Origin: Hylemonella gracilis ATCC 19624
GTDB lineage: Bacteria > Pseudomonadota > Gammaproteobacteria > Burkholderiales > Burkholderiaceae_C
Direction of reading: 5' to 3'
Assembly: GCF_000211835.1 (NCBI RefSeq)
Contig: NZ_AEGR01000018.1
Span: 1-64,000 of the forward strand
Length of the DNA stretch: 64,000 nt
Notes under the pieces: model-generated
Told to the model about the DNA's origin: nothing
Seen by the model: only the letters and a program-made list of their open reading frames with translations
Databases searched by the model: none
Program-made: the position numbers and the translations under genes
In this document: positions 34,924 through 43,064 of the stretch, in pieces
Layout: every line of letters begins with the position of its first letter
Position numbering within the stretch: position 1 is the first letter of the stretch

Positions 34924-35286
34924 TCATGGCAAGGCGGCGGCCCGCAGCTTGGCCTTGAAGGCTTCCTTGCTCATGCCGGTCTGCAAGGCACCCAGGTCCT
35001 GCACGTCGAGCTTGAGGATGCCGGCGAACTTGGCCAAGTAGTAGATGTTGCCGCCGGCCGCCAGCAGGCCCAGCACATCGCGCTCGCGGATCGCCTGAGT
35101 CTGCTGCGCGTTCAGGTCGTAGCGCTGCATGTAGCCGGTTTCATCGGCCTGGAAGGCCGCGCGGTTCTCGGCCGTGTTGAAGGAGTAGCACATCTTGTTC
35201 AGGGCGTAACCCTTGCGGGCCTGCTCGCCGTCGAACACGACGGTGCCGGGGATGGACGGCCGCGGCGTCGTGGTGTGGGTGCTCAT
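34924..35286 (-). CDS. pmdA: Protocatechuate 4,5-dioxygenase, alpha subunit
   Basis: A 120-residue helical LigA-type subunit that caps the active site of the catalytic subunit. Typical stretches are IPGTVVFDGEQARKGYALNKMCYSF and RDVLGLLAAGGNIYYLAKFAGI. The ATG at 35286 follows a clear AGGAG Shine-Dalgarno at 35293-35297; an in-frame ATG 19 codons upstream lacks one. Because alpha and beta are separate, this is a protocatechuate-type enzyme and not the single-chain gallate dioxygenase. Confidence 0.87.
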   Translation of the reverse strand: MSTHTTTPRPSIPGTVVFDGEQARKGYALNKMCYSFNTAENRAAFQADETGYMQRYDLNAQQTQAIRERDVLGLLAAGGNIYYLAKFAGILKLDVQDLGALQTGMSKEAFKAKLRAAALP

Positions 35287-35299
35287 GGTGGTCTCCTGC

Positions 35300-35313
35300 T
35301 TGATCAAGATCAA
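35300..35313. promoter_or_regulatory. FNR-type box upstream of pmdA
   Basis: TTGAT-CAAG-ATCAA matches the FNR consensus TTGAT-N4-ATCAA exactly. It sits two bases from the pmdA Shine-Dalgarno, a position suited to repression, and its centre is about 64 bases before the LysR start. No -10-like hexamer lies at the distance seen for the cco and hemN boxes. Repression of an oxygen-requiring enzyme under anoxia is a plausible role but is inferred. Confidence 0.45.
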
Positions 35314-35320
35314 AGGGGGT

Positions 35321-35341
35321 GCCTGCAAGTATTCCGCAGGC
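35321..35341. promoter_or_regulatory. Inverted repeat, candidate LysR operator
   Basis: GCCTGC (35321-35326) and GCAGGC (35336-35341) are perfect arms separated by nine bases. The repeat lies between the divergent pmdA and LysR genes, 29 bases before the first possible LysR ATG. Dyad sites of this size in divergent gaps are typical LysR-regulator targets. Confidence 0.4.
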
Positions 35342-35378
35342 ATTGACCGCGATAAATCGGGCGTTCAGCATGGAACCC

Positions 35379-36305
35379 ATGAGCAAATTCGATCATTTGG
35401 ACTTGGACGGCCGCTTGCTGCAACTCCTGCTCGCCGTGCTGGACAGCGGCTCGGTGACCGGCGCAGCCCAGCGTCTGGGCGTGACCCAGTCCGCCGTCAG
35501 CCATTTGCTGGACAAACTGCGTGCGGTCACCGGGGACCCGCTGTTCGTCAAGAGCGGACGCGGCATCGCGCCCACGGCGCGGGCCGAAGCCCTGGCCGCC
35601 CAAGCCCGGACCTTGCTGCGCCACATGGAGCACTTCGCCCGGGGGGATGACTTCGATCCTGCGCGCTGGCAGGCCACGGTGACCGTGGCGGCCAACGATT
35701 TCCAGCGAGACCTGCTGCTGCCAGCCCTGGCCTCGCGCCTTCGCGTGCAGGCGCCCGGGGTGGTGCTGCGCGTGATTCCCTCGACGATCCCCAGTCTGGA
35801 AATGCTGCGTGACGATGACTGCCAGCTCGTCCTCAGCCCGCGTCCGCCCGACGGCGCCGACATCGTGCAAAAGCGCCTGTTCGAGGACGCTTACCGTGTC
35901 TTCCACGACCCGGCCGTGCGCGCCGCGCCGCGCGACCTCGCCGACTACCTGGCCGCCGATCACGTCACCGTGGTCTATGAACCGCGTCGCGGCCTGGACC
36001 TCGACCAACACTTGGCGCAGCAGGGCGTGCTGCGCCGCTTCGCCGTCATGGTGCCCAGCCTGGGTGCCTTGCCCGCCTTTGTGCGCGGCACCCCTTTGCT
36101 GGCCACCGCGCCGGGGCTCATGGCCCACCAAGGTTTCCATGGCCTGGCCAGTGCCGTGCCGCCGCTGAGCTGCCCCAGCCTGCCCATGTACGCGATCTGG
36201 CATGTGCGCTACCAGCAGGATGCGGCCCACCGCTGGCTGCGAGCGGAGCTGGAGGCCGTGGTGCGTGCCTTACCTGATCTCAGCCGCGCGGCAGTCGCAC
36301 CGTGA
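35379..36305 (+). CDS. LysR-family transcriptional regulator
   Basis: A 308-residue regulator. The N-terminal winged helix is LLAVLDSGSVTGAAQRLGVTQSAVSHLLDKLRAVTGDPLFVKSGRG (in segments, about 13-60), followed by a periplasmic-binding-like effector domain (about 95-300). It is divergent from pmdAB and therefore the likely regulator of protocatechuate cleavage. The ATG at 35379 (MSKFDHLDLDG) is chosen, with one three codons upstream equally possible. Its 3' end overlaps the convergent histidine-kinase gene by 26 bases. Confidence 0.85.
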   Translation: MSKFDHLDLDGRLLQLLLAVLDSGSVTGAAQRLGVTQSAVSHLLDKLRAVTGDPLFVKSGRGIAPTARAEALAAQARTLLRHMEHFARGDDFDPARWQATVTVAANDFQRDLLLPALASRLRVQAPGVVLRVIPSTIPSLEMLRDDDCQLVLSPRPPDGADIVQKRLFEDAYRVFHDPAVRAAPRDLADYLAADHVTVVYEPRRGLDLDQHLAQQGVLRRFAVMVPSLGALPAFVRGTPLLATAPGLMAHQGFHGLASAVPPLSCPSLPMYAIWHVRYQQDAAHRWLRAELEAVVRALPDLSRAAVAP

Positions 36306-37692
36306 CGCGCAGGCCGGGTGCGGCGTTGTGCAGCGTCAGACTGCCGCCATGGGCCTGGGCGACCAGCCGGCACAGGTAGAGCCCCAGCCCGACCCCGCCA
36401 GTGCCCCGGCTGCGTGCGGCGTCGGGGCGAAAAAACGGTTGGGCCAGCAGCTTCAATTGGTCCTCGGGCACGCCCGGGCCGTGGTCACGGACGTCGAGGA
36501 CCAGATCCGGTCCTTCCTCCACGATGCGCAGTTCCGGGGGGCGCTGGGCTTGCGCGCCGTGGCGCAGCGCGTTGTCGAGCAGGTTGCGCAGCAAGAGGCG
36601 CAGGCGCACCGGGTCCAGCCGGCGCGGTGCCAAGCTTGCAGGAGCGTGCAACTCGATGTCGCGTGCACGGGGCTGCGTGAGCGCCAATTCATCGATCAAG
36701 GCGCGGGCCAACGCCACCACCTCGGTACTTTCCAGGTTCAGGGCCGCGTGGCGACTGGCCAGCCGTTCGCTCTCCAGCAGGTCGCTGATGAGACGGGCCA
36801 TCTCGCCCAGGTCGCGCAGCAGGGCCGCACGCTGCGGCTGCACCTCGCCGGTCTCGGGCAGCAACTCGGTGTGCAGGCGGGCCCGGGTCAGCGGGCTGCG
36901 CAGTTCGTGGCTGATGGCCAGCAGCAGGGCGCGCTGGGCTTCCAGCATGCGTGCGATGTCCTGGCCCATGGTGTTGATGGTCTGGGCCAAGTGGCCGAGC
37001 TCGTCCGGTTTGTCGGGGTGGCGCACCGGAATCGGCGCGCCGAAATCGCCCGCGCCGAAGCGCTGGGCGCCGCGCCGGATGTCGTCCAGCGGACGCAGCA
37101 GGCGGCGCACGTACAGGTAGGCCAGCAGGGTCAGCGTCAGCAGGATGACCAAGGTGTAGCCGATCATGTGAGGGCGGCGCTCCAGCGCGGCTTCATTGAG
37201 CCCGAAGCGGATCACATGACCGTCTGCGGTGCGACGCTCCAGCAGGGAGCGCCAACGCCTTTCCTCGTCCTCATGGTCTACATCCCCGTCCCCGTCCCCG
37301 TCCACACCCGCGTGCCGGGGCCGTCGCCGGGCGCCGTCCGCAGTCTGTTCCGGATGGGAGCGCCAGTTCAGTTCCGGGCCCTGGATGTCCACGGTCACGG
37401 GCAGTTGCTGCACGAGGGCCCGGGCGCGCGCCACGTCGGGATGGCCGTCGACCGTGATCTCGGCCGCGAGTCGGTCGATGTAGTCCGTGAGCAGAGGTCG
37501 TGCCGTGTCGCGCCAACCCAGTGTGAAAGCCTCCTGCGCCCCGCGTATGAAGGTCAAGACCACGGCCAGCGCCAGCACCAGGAACAGCACCACCAGCCGC
37601 AGCTTGAGCGAACCGCGCGGAATCGGCCACAGCCTGCGGTGCCCGCGTGAGGCCGGCGCGGTGAGGGGCGGGCTCGGGGTGTCGGGTTTCAT
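36280..37692 (-). CDS. Sensor histidine kinase (CpxA-like)
   Basis: A 470-residue inner-membrane kinase. Membrane segments are at about 32-50 and 177-195, enclosing a periplasmic domain that carries an acidic insert with three Asp-Gly units (131-136). A HAMP domain follows (about 196-250), then the phospho-acceptor helix with H262 in ISHELRSPLTRAR, the N box LLRNLLDNALRHG, the G1 box DHGPGVP and G2 box GGVGLGLYLC. Its start overlaps the stop of the response-regulator gene by four bases. With the upstream Spy-like gene the layout resembles cpxP-cpxR-cpxA, an envelope-stress circuit. Confidence 0.9.
   Translation of the reverse strand: MKPDTPSPPLTAPASRGHRRLWPIPRGSLKLRLVVLFLVLALAVVLTFIRGAQEAFTLGWRDTARPLLTDYIDRLAAEITVDGHPDVARARALVQQLPVTVDIQGPELNWRSHPEQTADGARRRPRHAGVDGDGDGDVDHEDEERRWRSLLERRTADGHVIRFGLNEAALERRPHMIGYTLVILLTLTLLAYLYVRRLLRPLDDIRRGAQRFGAGDFGAPIPVRHPDKPDELGHLAQTINTMGQDIARMLEAQRALLLAISHELRSPLTRARLHTELLPETGEVQPQRAALLRDLGEMARLISDLLESERLASRHAALNLESTEVVALARALIDELALTQPRARDIELHAPASLAPRRLDPVRLRLLLRNLLDNALRHGAQAQRPPELRIVEEGPDLVLDVRDHGPGVPEDQLKLLAQPFFRPDAARSRGTGGVGLGLYLCRLVAQAHGGSLTLHNAAPGLRVTVRLPRG
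37284..37301. repeat. Hexanucleotide tandem repeat (CCCCGT)x3 inside the kinase gene
   Basis: Three exact copies of CCCCGT occur in the coding region for the periplasmic sensor domain. On the coding strand they give alternating Asp and Gly. The 6-base unit preserves the frame, so slippage would add or remove Asp-Gly pairs without breaking the gene. Confidence 0.6.
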
Positions 37693-38393
37693 GGCGATAG
37701 ACGGCGCAACGCCAGCGTGTACCCAGCGTTGCGCAGCGTTTTGATGCAGTCCAGCGGTTCGAGCTTTTTGCGCAGGCGGCTCACCACGATGTCCACGGCG
37801 CGCGTGTAGAGCTCGGCGTCATGCCCGCGCAGCTGGGTGAGGATGTCGTCGCGGCTGAAGACCCGGCCACTCTCGCGCGCCAGCAGGTGCAGCAGCTCGA
37901 ATTCGGTACCGGTCAGCTCCACGGCCTGGCCCTGGCGCAGCACGCTGCGGCGGGCTGCGTCGAGGGTCAGCCCCTCGAAGCTCAACACACTCGGCTCGCC
38001 CGCCGTGACCATCACGGGCGGGCCGTTCTGGCCGTGGCGCCGGCGCAGCATCGTCTGCACGCGCGCCACCAACTCTCGGGGTTCGAAGGGCTTGGGCAGG
38101 TAATCGTCCGCGCCCAGTTCCAAGCCCACCACGCGGTCCATCACGTCGCCACGCGCGGTGAGCATGATGATGGGGATGTCGCTTTCCTTGCGCAGGGTGC
38201 GGCAGACTTCGAAGCCGTCCATGCCAGGCAGCATCACATCCAGGATCACGGCATCGAAATGCTCGGTGCGCAAGCGCGCCAGGCCCTCGTCCGGCCGCAG
38301 CGACTGAGCCAGCGCCAATTCGAAGCGCTGACAATAAACCGTCAGTGGCGGCCCCAGCTGTTCGTCGTCGTCAAGCAGCAGTACGCGGTGCAT
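37689..38393 (-). CDS. OmpR-family response regulator (CpxR-like)
   Basis: A 234-residue two-domain regulator. The receiver domain (about 1-115) has the acidic pair D9/D10, the phosphorylation site D52 (VILDVMLPGMDGFE) and the switch residues of IIMLTARG and K in DDYLPKPFEPREL. The C-terminal winged helix (about 140-230) contains LTGTEFELLHLLARESGRVFSRDDIL and YTRAVDIVVSRLRKKLEP. It is cognate to the overlapping kinase. It probably activates the Spy-like gene 104 bases upstream. Confidence 0.93.
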   Translation of the reverse strand: MHRVLLLDDDEQLGPPLTVYCQRFELALAQSLRPDEGLARLRTEHFDAVILDVMLPGMDGFEVCRTLRKESDIPIIMLTARGDVMDRVVGLELGADDYLPKPFEPRELVARVQTMLRRRHGQNGPPVMVTAGEPSVLSFEGLTLDAARRSVLRQGQAVELTGTEFELLHLLARESGRVFSRDDILTQLRGHDAELYTRAVDIVVSRLRKKLEPLDCIKTLRNAGYTLALRRLSP

Positions 38394-38497
38394 GCGGCAT
38401 TGTCACATCAGGGCGCCGACGCTCGGACTTCCGTCGCGTCGGCGCTGAACTCGGGCGGGGCTGACCTCGCCCTCGATCCGTTCCCCAAGCCGCGCGA

Positions 38498-38965
38498 TCA
38501 GTCGCGCGAGAACCAGCGCTTGCGCTCACCGAGGTGCTCGCGGACTTCGGCTTGCTGCTTGGCATTCAGGCTGTCGTAGAAATCCGCCAAGGCGGCGATC
38601 ACCTGCGGACCTTGGGCCTGCACAGCGCGGGTTTTTTCGTCGAGCAGACCCAGGGCACGGGCGCGGTCGAACTTTTCACCGGCCACCAGGGCTTGCATGT
38701 CGGCGCGCGGGTTCGTCGACTGGCCCATCAAGGCCCCATGCTGCGCTTGCAGCTTGTCCGCTAGCGCATTGAGCTTCTGTTGTTGCTCGATCGTGAGGTC
38801 CAGCTCGCGGGTGACGCGCTGAATCACCTTGGCGCGCATCTCGGTCATGCGCGCGGCGTCCATGGGGCCGTGCTCGTGGGCGTCGCGTGCGCAGGCCGTG
38901 AGGCCGCCGATGACCACGGCGATGCCCGCGAAGGCTGTGAGAGAGCGCTTGATCCAGGGTTTCAT
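38498..38965 (-). CDS. Spy/CpxP-like periplasmic protein (LTxxQ family), lipoprotein
   Basis: A 155-residue envelope protein. The N-terminus MKPWIKRSLTAFAGIAVVIG ends in a lipobox (GLTAC), so it is probably a lipoprotein. Two LTxxQ-like repeats are present (LDLTIEQQQKLNALA and SLNAKQQAEVREHL), the hallmark of Spy/CpxP chaperones that bind misfolded proteins or damp the Cpx kinase. It heads the operon with the response regulator and kinase. Phased repeats at 39040-39057 lie upstream. Confidence 0.82.
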   Translation of the reverse strand: MKPWIKRSLTAFAGIAVVIGGLTACARDAHEHGPMDAARMTEMRAKVIQRVTRELDLTIEQQQKLNALADKLQAQHGALMGQSTNPRADMQALVAGEKFDRARALGLLDEKTRAVQAQGPQVIAALADFYDSLNAKQQAEVREHLGERKRWFSRD

Positions 38966-39039
38966 GACATTTCCTTGTCGTCAGGGTTGAACATGACGGC
39001 ATGGTGCCCGCGCGGCGCTGCCGCGTGGTGTCGGCGCGG

Positions 39040-39057
39040 TTTCGGTTTTTTTCGGTT
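39040..39057 (-). promoter_or_regulatory. Phased direct repeats upstream of the Spy-like gene, candidate response-regulator site
   Basis: On the minus strand the octamer AACCGAAA occurs twice with a period of exactly 10 bases (39057-39050 and 39047-39040), followed by a third partial AACCG. OmpR-type regulators bind tandem half-sites one helical turn apart. The repeats end 75 bases upstream of the Spy-like start, a fitting position for activation by the neighbouring regulator. Confidence 0.45.
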
Positions 39058-39132
39058 TGTTTCAGCACTCGTCCGGCGCAGCGCGGCAGGTCTTCGCGCG
39101 TTCAATCGCCGCGCGGATCAAGGTCGGCTGGT

Positions 39133-39387
39133 TCAGCCGGCCGGCGCTGGCGCGCAGCCTTGCGGCTTGAACACCCGGGTGCTGGAGGGCGGGTTGTTGG
39201 CCAGTTTGGTCGCGGGGCGGCGCGGGCGCTGCACCAGTTCACCGCCGCAGTTGGGGCAGTGACCGCCCAGCCGTTCCTGGGCGCAGTCGGCGCAGAAGGT
39301 GCATTCGAAGGAGCAGATGCGTGCCTGGGTCGACTCCGGCGGCAGGTCCCGGTCACAGCATTCACAGTTGGGGCGCAGTTGCAACAT
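39133..39387 (-). CDS. DUF1272 zinc-ribbon-like protein
   Basis: An 84-residue protein with Cys pairs NCECCDRDLP, CSFECTFCADCA and CPNCGGELV, matching the DUF1272 family; these probably bind two zinc ions. The C-terminal 30 residues are basic and Pro-rich. The family is found widely in proteobacteria without known function. It lies between the Spy-like gene and the cysteine hydrolase, all on the minus strand. Confidence 0.85.
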   Translation of the reverse strand: MLQLRPNCECCDRDLPPESTQARICSFECTFCADCAQERLGGHCPNCGGELVQRPRRPATKLANNPPSSTRVFKPQGCAPAPAG

Positions 39388-39445
39388 GACGGGCTCCTTG
39401 AGACGTGTTGAGGTGGATGGTGCTGCTGCGTGCTTGCCGCGCCCT

Positions 39446-39994
39446 TTAGGCGCAGGCCTGTTTCACGTCGCAGATCTCGGCGAAGCGGTCCTTCAGCACG
39501 GTGGCGGTGCGCGCCTTGATCTGCGCCGCCGTCAAGGGTGTGCCGTCCGGCTGGGTCATGTCCCAGGTCAAGGTCGCGTCCAGCACATAGCGCACCTGAA
39601 AGCCCAGGTCGCTGGCATGACGCGCCGTGGTTTCGCAGCATTGCTCGGTGCGGATGCCGCTGATCAGCAGGCGCTGGATGCCGTTCTGGTGCAGCCAGAC
39701 TTCGAGCCCCGTGCCGACGAGCGCGCTGTGGCGTGATTTGTGGAAAGTCGCCGCCGCCTCGAAGTCGGCGAGGCCTTCGATGGGGCGCACGTAACCCGAT
39801 TCGAGCGCGAAGTGGTTGCTGCTTTGCTTCGGGCCATCGACATGGAAGACGCGCACGATGGGGATGTTGCGGGCCTGGGCCTCGGCGATCAGCGCGTTCT
39901 GCGCGGCCAGGTAAGCGGGCGTGTCTTGGGCAGTGTAGTAGGGGCGATGACGGAAGGATTCCTGGGCGTCGATCACGATCAGGCAGGTGTTCAT
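39446..39994 (-). CDS. Cysteine hydrolase, isochorismatase family
   Basis: A 182-residue hydrolase of the isochorismatase-like fold. The catalytic triad is visible as D9 (LIVIDAQESF), a Lys in ATFHKSRHSAL, and the Cys in SGIRTEQCCETTARHA. Members hydrolyse amides such as nicotinamide, carbamoyl compounds or aryl-formyl derivatives; the substrate cannot be told from sequence. It lies 34 bases downstream of purM on the same strand, so it may be co-transcribed. Confidence 0.85.
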   Translation of the reverse strand: MNTCLIVIDAQESFRHRPYYTAQDTPAYLAAQNALIAEAQARNIPIVRVFHVDGPKQSSNHFALESGYVRPIEGLADFEAAATFHKSRHSALVGTGLEVWLHQNGIQRLLISGIRTEQCCETTARHASDLGFQVRYVLDATLTWDMTQPDGTPLTAAQIKARTATVLKDRFAEICDVKQACA

Positions 39995-40028
39995 GCGGAT
40001 GTTCCCTGGAATGCTTAGGTCCGTCGTC

Positions 40029-41078
40029 TCAGCCCACGGTCACCTGCGCACCCGAACCCTGCGCTCCGATCACGCCGATCTCGTGCACCGTCTCACCCAG
40101 GCTGCGCAAGGTGGTGGCCACGGCCTGCGCGTCGGACGCCGCCGCGACCACCACCATGCCGATGCCGTTGTTGAAGGTGCGGTTCATCTCGTGGTCGTTG
40201 ATGCCCGCCGTGCGTTGCAGCCAGGCGAACAGCTCGGTTTGCGGCCAGCTGCCCTTCTTGAGGTGGGCCGCCAAGCCGGGGGGTAGCACGCGCGGGATGT
40301 TCTCCAGCAGACCACCGCCGGTGATGTGGGCCAAGGCCTTGATGCCACCGCTCGAGGACGCGGGGTGCTGGGCCAGCGCGGCCAGCACGTTCTTGACGTA
40401 CAGGCGCGTGGGCGTCATCAGGGCTTGCTTGAACAATTTGCCGTCCAGGGTCAGGGGCAGGTTCCAGCCCGCGCGGTCGATGCACTTGCGCACCAGGGAG
40501 TAGCCATTGGAGTGCACGCCGCTGGACGCCAGGCCCAGCACCACGTCGCCCGCCTGAACGTGCTGGCCCGCCAGGATCTTGGATTTCTCGACCGCGCCGA
40601 CGCAGAAACCCGCGAGGTCGTACTCGCCGTCGGCGTACATGCCGGGCATTTCCGCCGTTTCACCGCCGATCAGGGCGCAGCCGGAGTCCTCGCAGCCCTT
40701 GGCGATGCCGCCCACCACGGCGGCGGCGGTTTCCACGTCCAGCTTGCCGCAGGCGAAGTAGTCGAGGAAGAACAGGGGCTCGGCGCCTTGCACCAGCACA
40801 TCGTTGACGCTCATGGCCACGAGGTCGATGCCCACGGTGTCGTGCATGTTCCACTCAAACGCCAGCTTGAGCTTGGTGCCCACGCCATCGGTGCCGGAAA
40901 CCAGCACCGGCTCCTTGTACTTCTTCGAGACCTCGAACAGCGCGCCAAAGCCGCCAATGCCGGCCAGCACCCCTTCGCGCATCGTCCGCTTGGCCAGCGG
41001 CTTGATGCGTTCAACCAGCGCGTCACCCGCGTCGATGTCAACGCCGGCGTCTTTGTACGAGAGGGGAGTGGTGCTCAT
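40029..41078 (-). CDS. purM: Phosphoribosylformylglycinamidine cyclo-ligase (AIR synthetase)
   Basis: Fifth step of purine synthesis: ATP-dependent closure of FGAM to AIR. The 349-residue product has the family length. Signatures are [20 protein letters not shown] at the N-terminus, [26 protein letters not shown] (ATP/substrate loop), [33 protein letters not shown] (in segments) and [11 protein letters not shown]. The ATG at 41078 is canonical ([10 protein letters not shown]); the frame stays open far upstream because of high GC, but that part is non-coding. Confidence 0.96.
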   Translation of the reverse strand: MSTTPLSYKDAGVDIDAGDALVERIKPLAKRTMREGVLAGIGGFGALFEVSKKYKEPVLVSGTDGVGTKLKLAFEWNMHDTVGIDLVAMSVNDVLVQGAEPLFFLDYFACGKLDVETAAAVVGGIAKGCEDSGCALIGGETAEMPGMYADGEYDLAGFCVGAVEKSKILAGQHVQAGDVVLGLASSGVHSNGYSLVRKCIDRAGWNLPLTLDGKLFKQALMTPTRLYVKNVLAALAQHPASSSGGIKALAHITGGGLLENIPRVLPPGLAAHLKKGSWPQTELFAWLQRTAGINDHEMNRTFNNGIGMVVVAAASDAQAVATTLRSLGETVHEIGVIGAQGSGAQVTVG

Positions 41079-41201
41079 GGGGGAGGGAAAAGGGTGAAAT
41101 CGGGGGGCGGGGTGAGGCGAATAAAATTCGCGTTTCGTTCCGGACGACAGGCCGGTCACACGCAATTCTAAAGGTGCGCTGTCGCGACTCCCGTTTTCTT
41201 C

Positions 41202-42320
41202 ATGCCGCTTTCCACCCCTGCCAAGAACACCCTGATCTGGGGCGCCATCGTGCTGGCTTTTGTCCTCGCGCTGTGGCTGCTGGGGCCGGTGCTCACGCCG
41301 TTCGCGTTGGCGGCGGTGCTGGCCTATGTGCTGGGGCCGGTGGTCGAGCGTCTCCATCGGGGCGCGCGCAAGCTGACGGGCCTGGACTTCCCGCGTTGGC
41401 TGCTGGTGCTGCTGGTCGAATTGCTGGCCTTGCTGCTGGTGCTGGGGCTGTTGCTGCTGCTCGTGCCGGTGCTCGTGCGGGAATGGCCCTTGCTGCGCGA
41501 GCAGCTGCCGGCGCTGCTGGACCGCCTCAATGTCGCGGTGCAACCCTGGCTCGGTCAACTCGGGGTGACGGTCTCCCTCGATCTGGCCGGGCTCAAATCC
41601 GTGCTGATGAAGCATCTGGGCGGCAACCTCGAGGATTCGATGGCCTCGCTGATGCGATCCCTGCAGATCGGGGGCAGCCTTGCGCTGACCCTGCTGGGCC
41701 ATCTGGTGCTGATCCCGGTCGCCTTGTACTACCTGCTGCTGGATTGGCAGCGCCTGCTGCGCCTGATGCGCGAATGGGTGCCGCCGCGCCTGCACGCGGC
41801 GTGCGACAGCTTCGTGCACGAGGCGGACGAAGTGCTGGGCCATTACCTGCGTGGGCAGCTTTTGGTCATGATCGTGCTGGCCGTGTACTACAGCATCGGA
41901 TTGTCCTTGTTCGGTCTGGACCTGGCGCTGCCCATCGGCATCTTCACCGGCCTGGCGGTGTGCATACCCTATGTGGGCTTCGGCGTGGGCTTGTTGTTGG
42001 CGCTGTTGGCGGGCCTGCTGGAGTTCGGTGGCATGGACGGCGGCTTGGGCCGGGTGACCTTGATGCTGACCGTGGTCTACGGCCTGGGGCAGTTGGTGGA
42101 GAGCTTCTACCTCACACCGCGTCTGGTGGGCGAGCGCATCGGCTTGCATCCGCTGGCGGTGATCTTCGCCCTGTTGGCATTTGGTCAGCTGTTTGGGTTC
42201 GTGGGCATCCTCGTGGCCTTGCCCGTCAGCGCCGTGCTGCTGGTGGCTGCGCGGCGCCTGCGGCGCAGTTACCACGGCAGCAGCCTGTACCGGGATGGGT
42301 CGGGCGCGGACAAGGCATGA
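41202..42320 (+). CDS. AI-2E family transporter / PerM-like permease
   Basis: A 372-residue inner-membrane protein with about eight hydrophobic segments and a soluble middle part (about 90-160), as in the PerM/TqsA family. Typical stretches are [53 protein letters not shown] (in segments), and [44 protein letters not shown] (in segments). Substrates vary across the family. It is translationally coupled to hda by an ATGA overlap, the usual order in betaproteobacteria. Confidence 0.9.
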   Translation: MPLSTPAKNTLIWGAIVLAFVLALWLLGPVLTPFALAAVLAYVLGPVVERLHRGARKLTGLDFPRWLLVLLVELLALLLVLGLLLLLVPVLVREWPLLREQLPALLDRLNVAVQPWLGQLGVTVSLDLAGLKSVLMKHLGGNLEDSMASLMRSLQIGGSLALTLLGHLVLIPVALYYLLLDWQRLLRLMREWVPPRLHAACDSFVHEADEVLGHYLRGQLLVMIVLAVYYSIGLSLFGLDLALPIGIFTGLAVCIPYVGFGVGLLLALLAGLLEFGGMDGGLGRVTLMLTVVYGLGQLVESFYLTPRLVGERIGLHPLAVIFALLAFGQLFGFVGILVALPVSAVLLVAARRLRRSYHGSSLYRDGSGADKA

Positions 42321-43012
42321 AGCAAATCGCGCTGGACATCCGGGTGGCCGACGGGCCGACCTTCGCCAATTTCCTGCCCGGCCCCAACGAGGTGGTTCTG
42401 AGCCATCTGCGCGCGTGGGCCGAAAGCGCCGACGGCACGGAGGGGGCCCGCGCCGGCGCGCCCGTGCCCGACTACCTGTGGGGCCCAGCCGGCAGCGGCA
42501 AGACCCATTTGCTCAAGGCTGCTCGCGAGGCCCTGCAGGCTCGGGGTGCGGGCGTGGGCTGGCTGGACGCGGGCATGGAAGAGGCGCCGCCCTTTGACGA
42601 GGCGTGGTCGGCCGTGCTGATGGACGACGTGCACCTGTACACTGCGGGACTGCAGCATGTGGCCTTCAACTGGTTCGTGCATGCCCAGGCGTCCCGGATG
42701 GCGGTGCTGGCCGCGGGCGATGCGCCACCGGTCGGCCTGACGTTGCGCGAGGATTTGCGCACCCGCCTCGGATGGGGTCATGTGCACGGCTTGCAGCTGC
42801 TGGGCGAGGCCGAGTTGCGTGCCGTGCTGCGAGGGGCGGCGCAATGGCGCGGCTTGTCCCTGGGCGAGGAGGTCACCGATTTCATGCTGACGCGCTTTTC
42901 GCGCGACTTGGGCAGCTTGATGGAGCTGCTGAATCAGCTGGACGGCTATGCCTTGCGCGCCCAGCGCCCCATCACGATTCCCCTGTTGAAGGCCATGCTG
43001 GAAGAAACCTGA
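42317..43012 (+). CDS. hda: DnaA regulatory inactivator Hda
   Basis: A 231-residue AAA+ protein homologous to the DnaA ATPase core. It promotes ATP hydrolysis by DnaA when bound to the sliding clamp. The clamp-binding N-terminus appears as MKQIALDIR (QLxLxx-type motif). Walker [10 protein letters not shown] and Walker [10 protein letters not shown] are present, as is the Box VII-like [12 protein letters not shown]. The start overlaps the permease stop (ATGA). Confidence 0.92.
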   Translation: MKQIALDIRVADGPTFANFLPGPNEVVLSHLRAWAESADGTEGARAGAPVPDYLWGPAGSGKTHLLKAAREALQARGAGVGWLDAGMEEAPPFDEAWSAVLMDDVHLYTAGLQHVAFNWFVHAQASRMAVLAAGDAPPVGLTLREDLRTRLGWGHVHGLQLLGEAELRAVLRGAAQWRGLSLGEEVTDFMLTRFSRDLGSLMELLNQLDGYALRAQRPITIPLLKAMLEET

Positions 43013-43064
43013 TGGCTGCCCAAGCGGGCGGGCGCATGACCTTGGGCGCTGCCCGAAGAGAACC

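Noticed and set aside
34042-35286. Gallate dioxygenase in place of protocatechuate 4,5-dioxygenase
   Set aside because: Gallate dioxygenases are single fused chains of about 420 residues; here separate alpha and beta genes of protocatechuate type are seen.
41079-42275. A long N-terminal extension of PurM
   Set aside because: The extension is the antisense of the AI-2E permease gene and is Gln/His rich; PurM has its canonical start at 41078.
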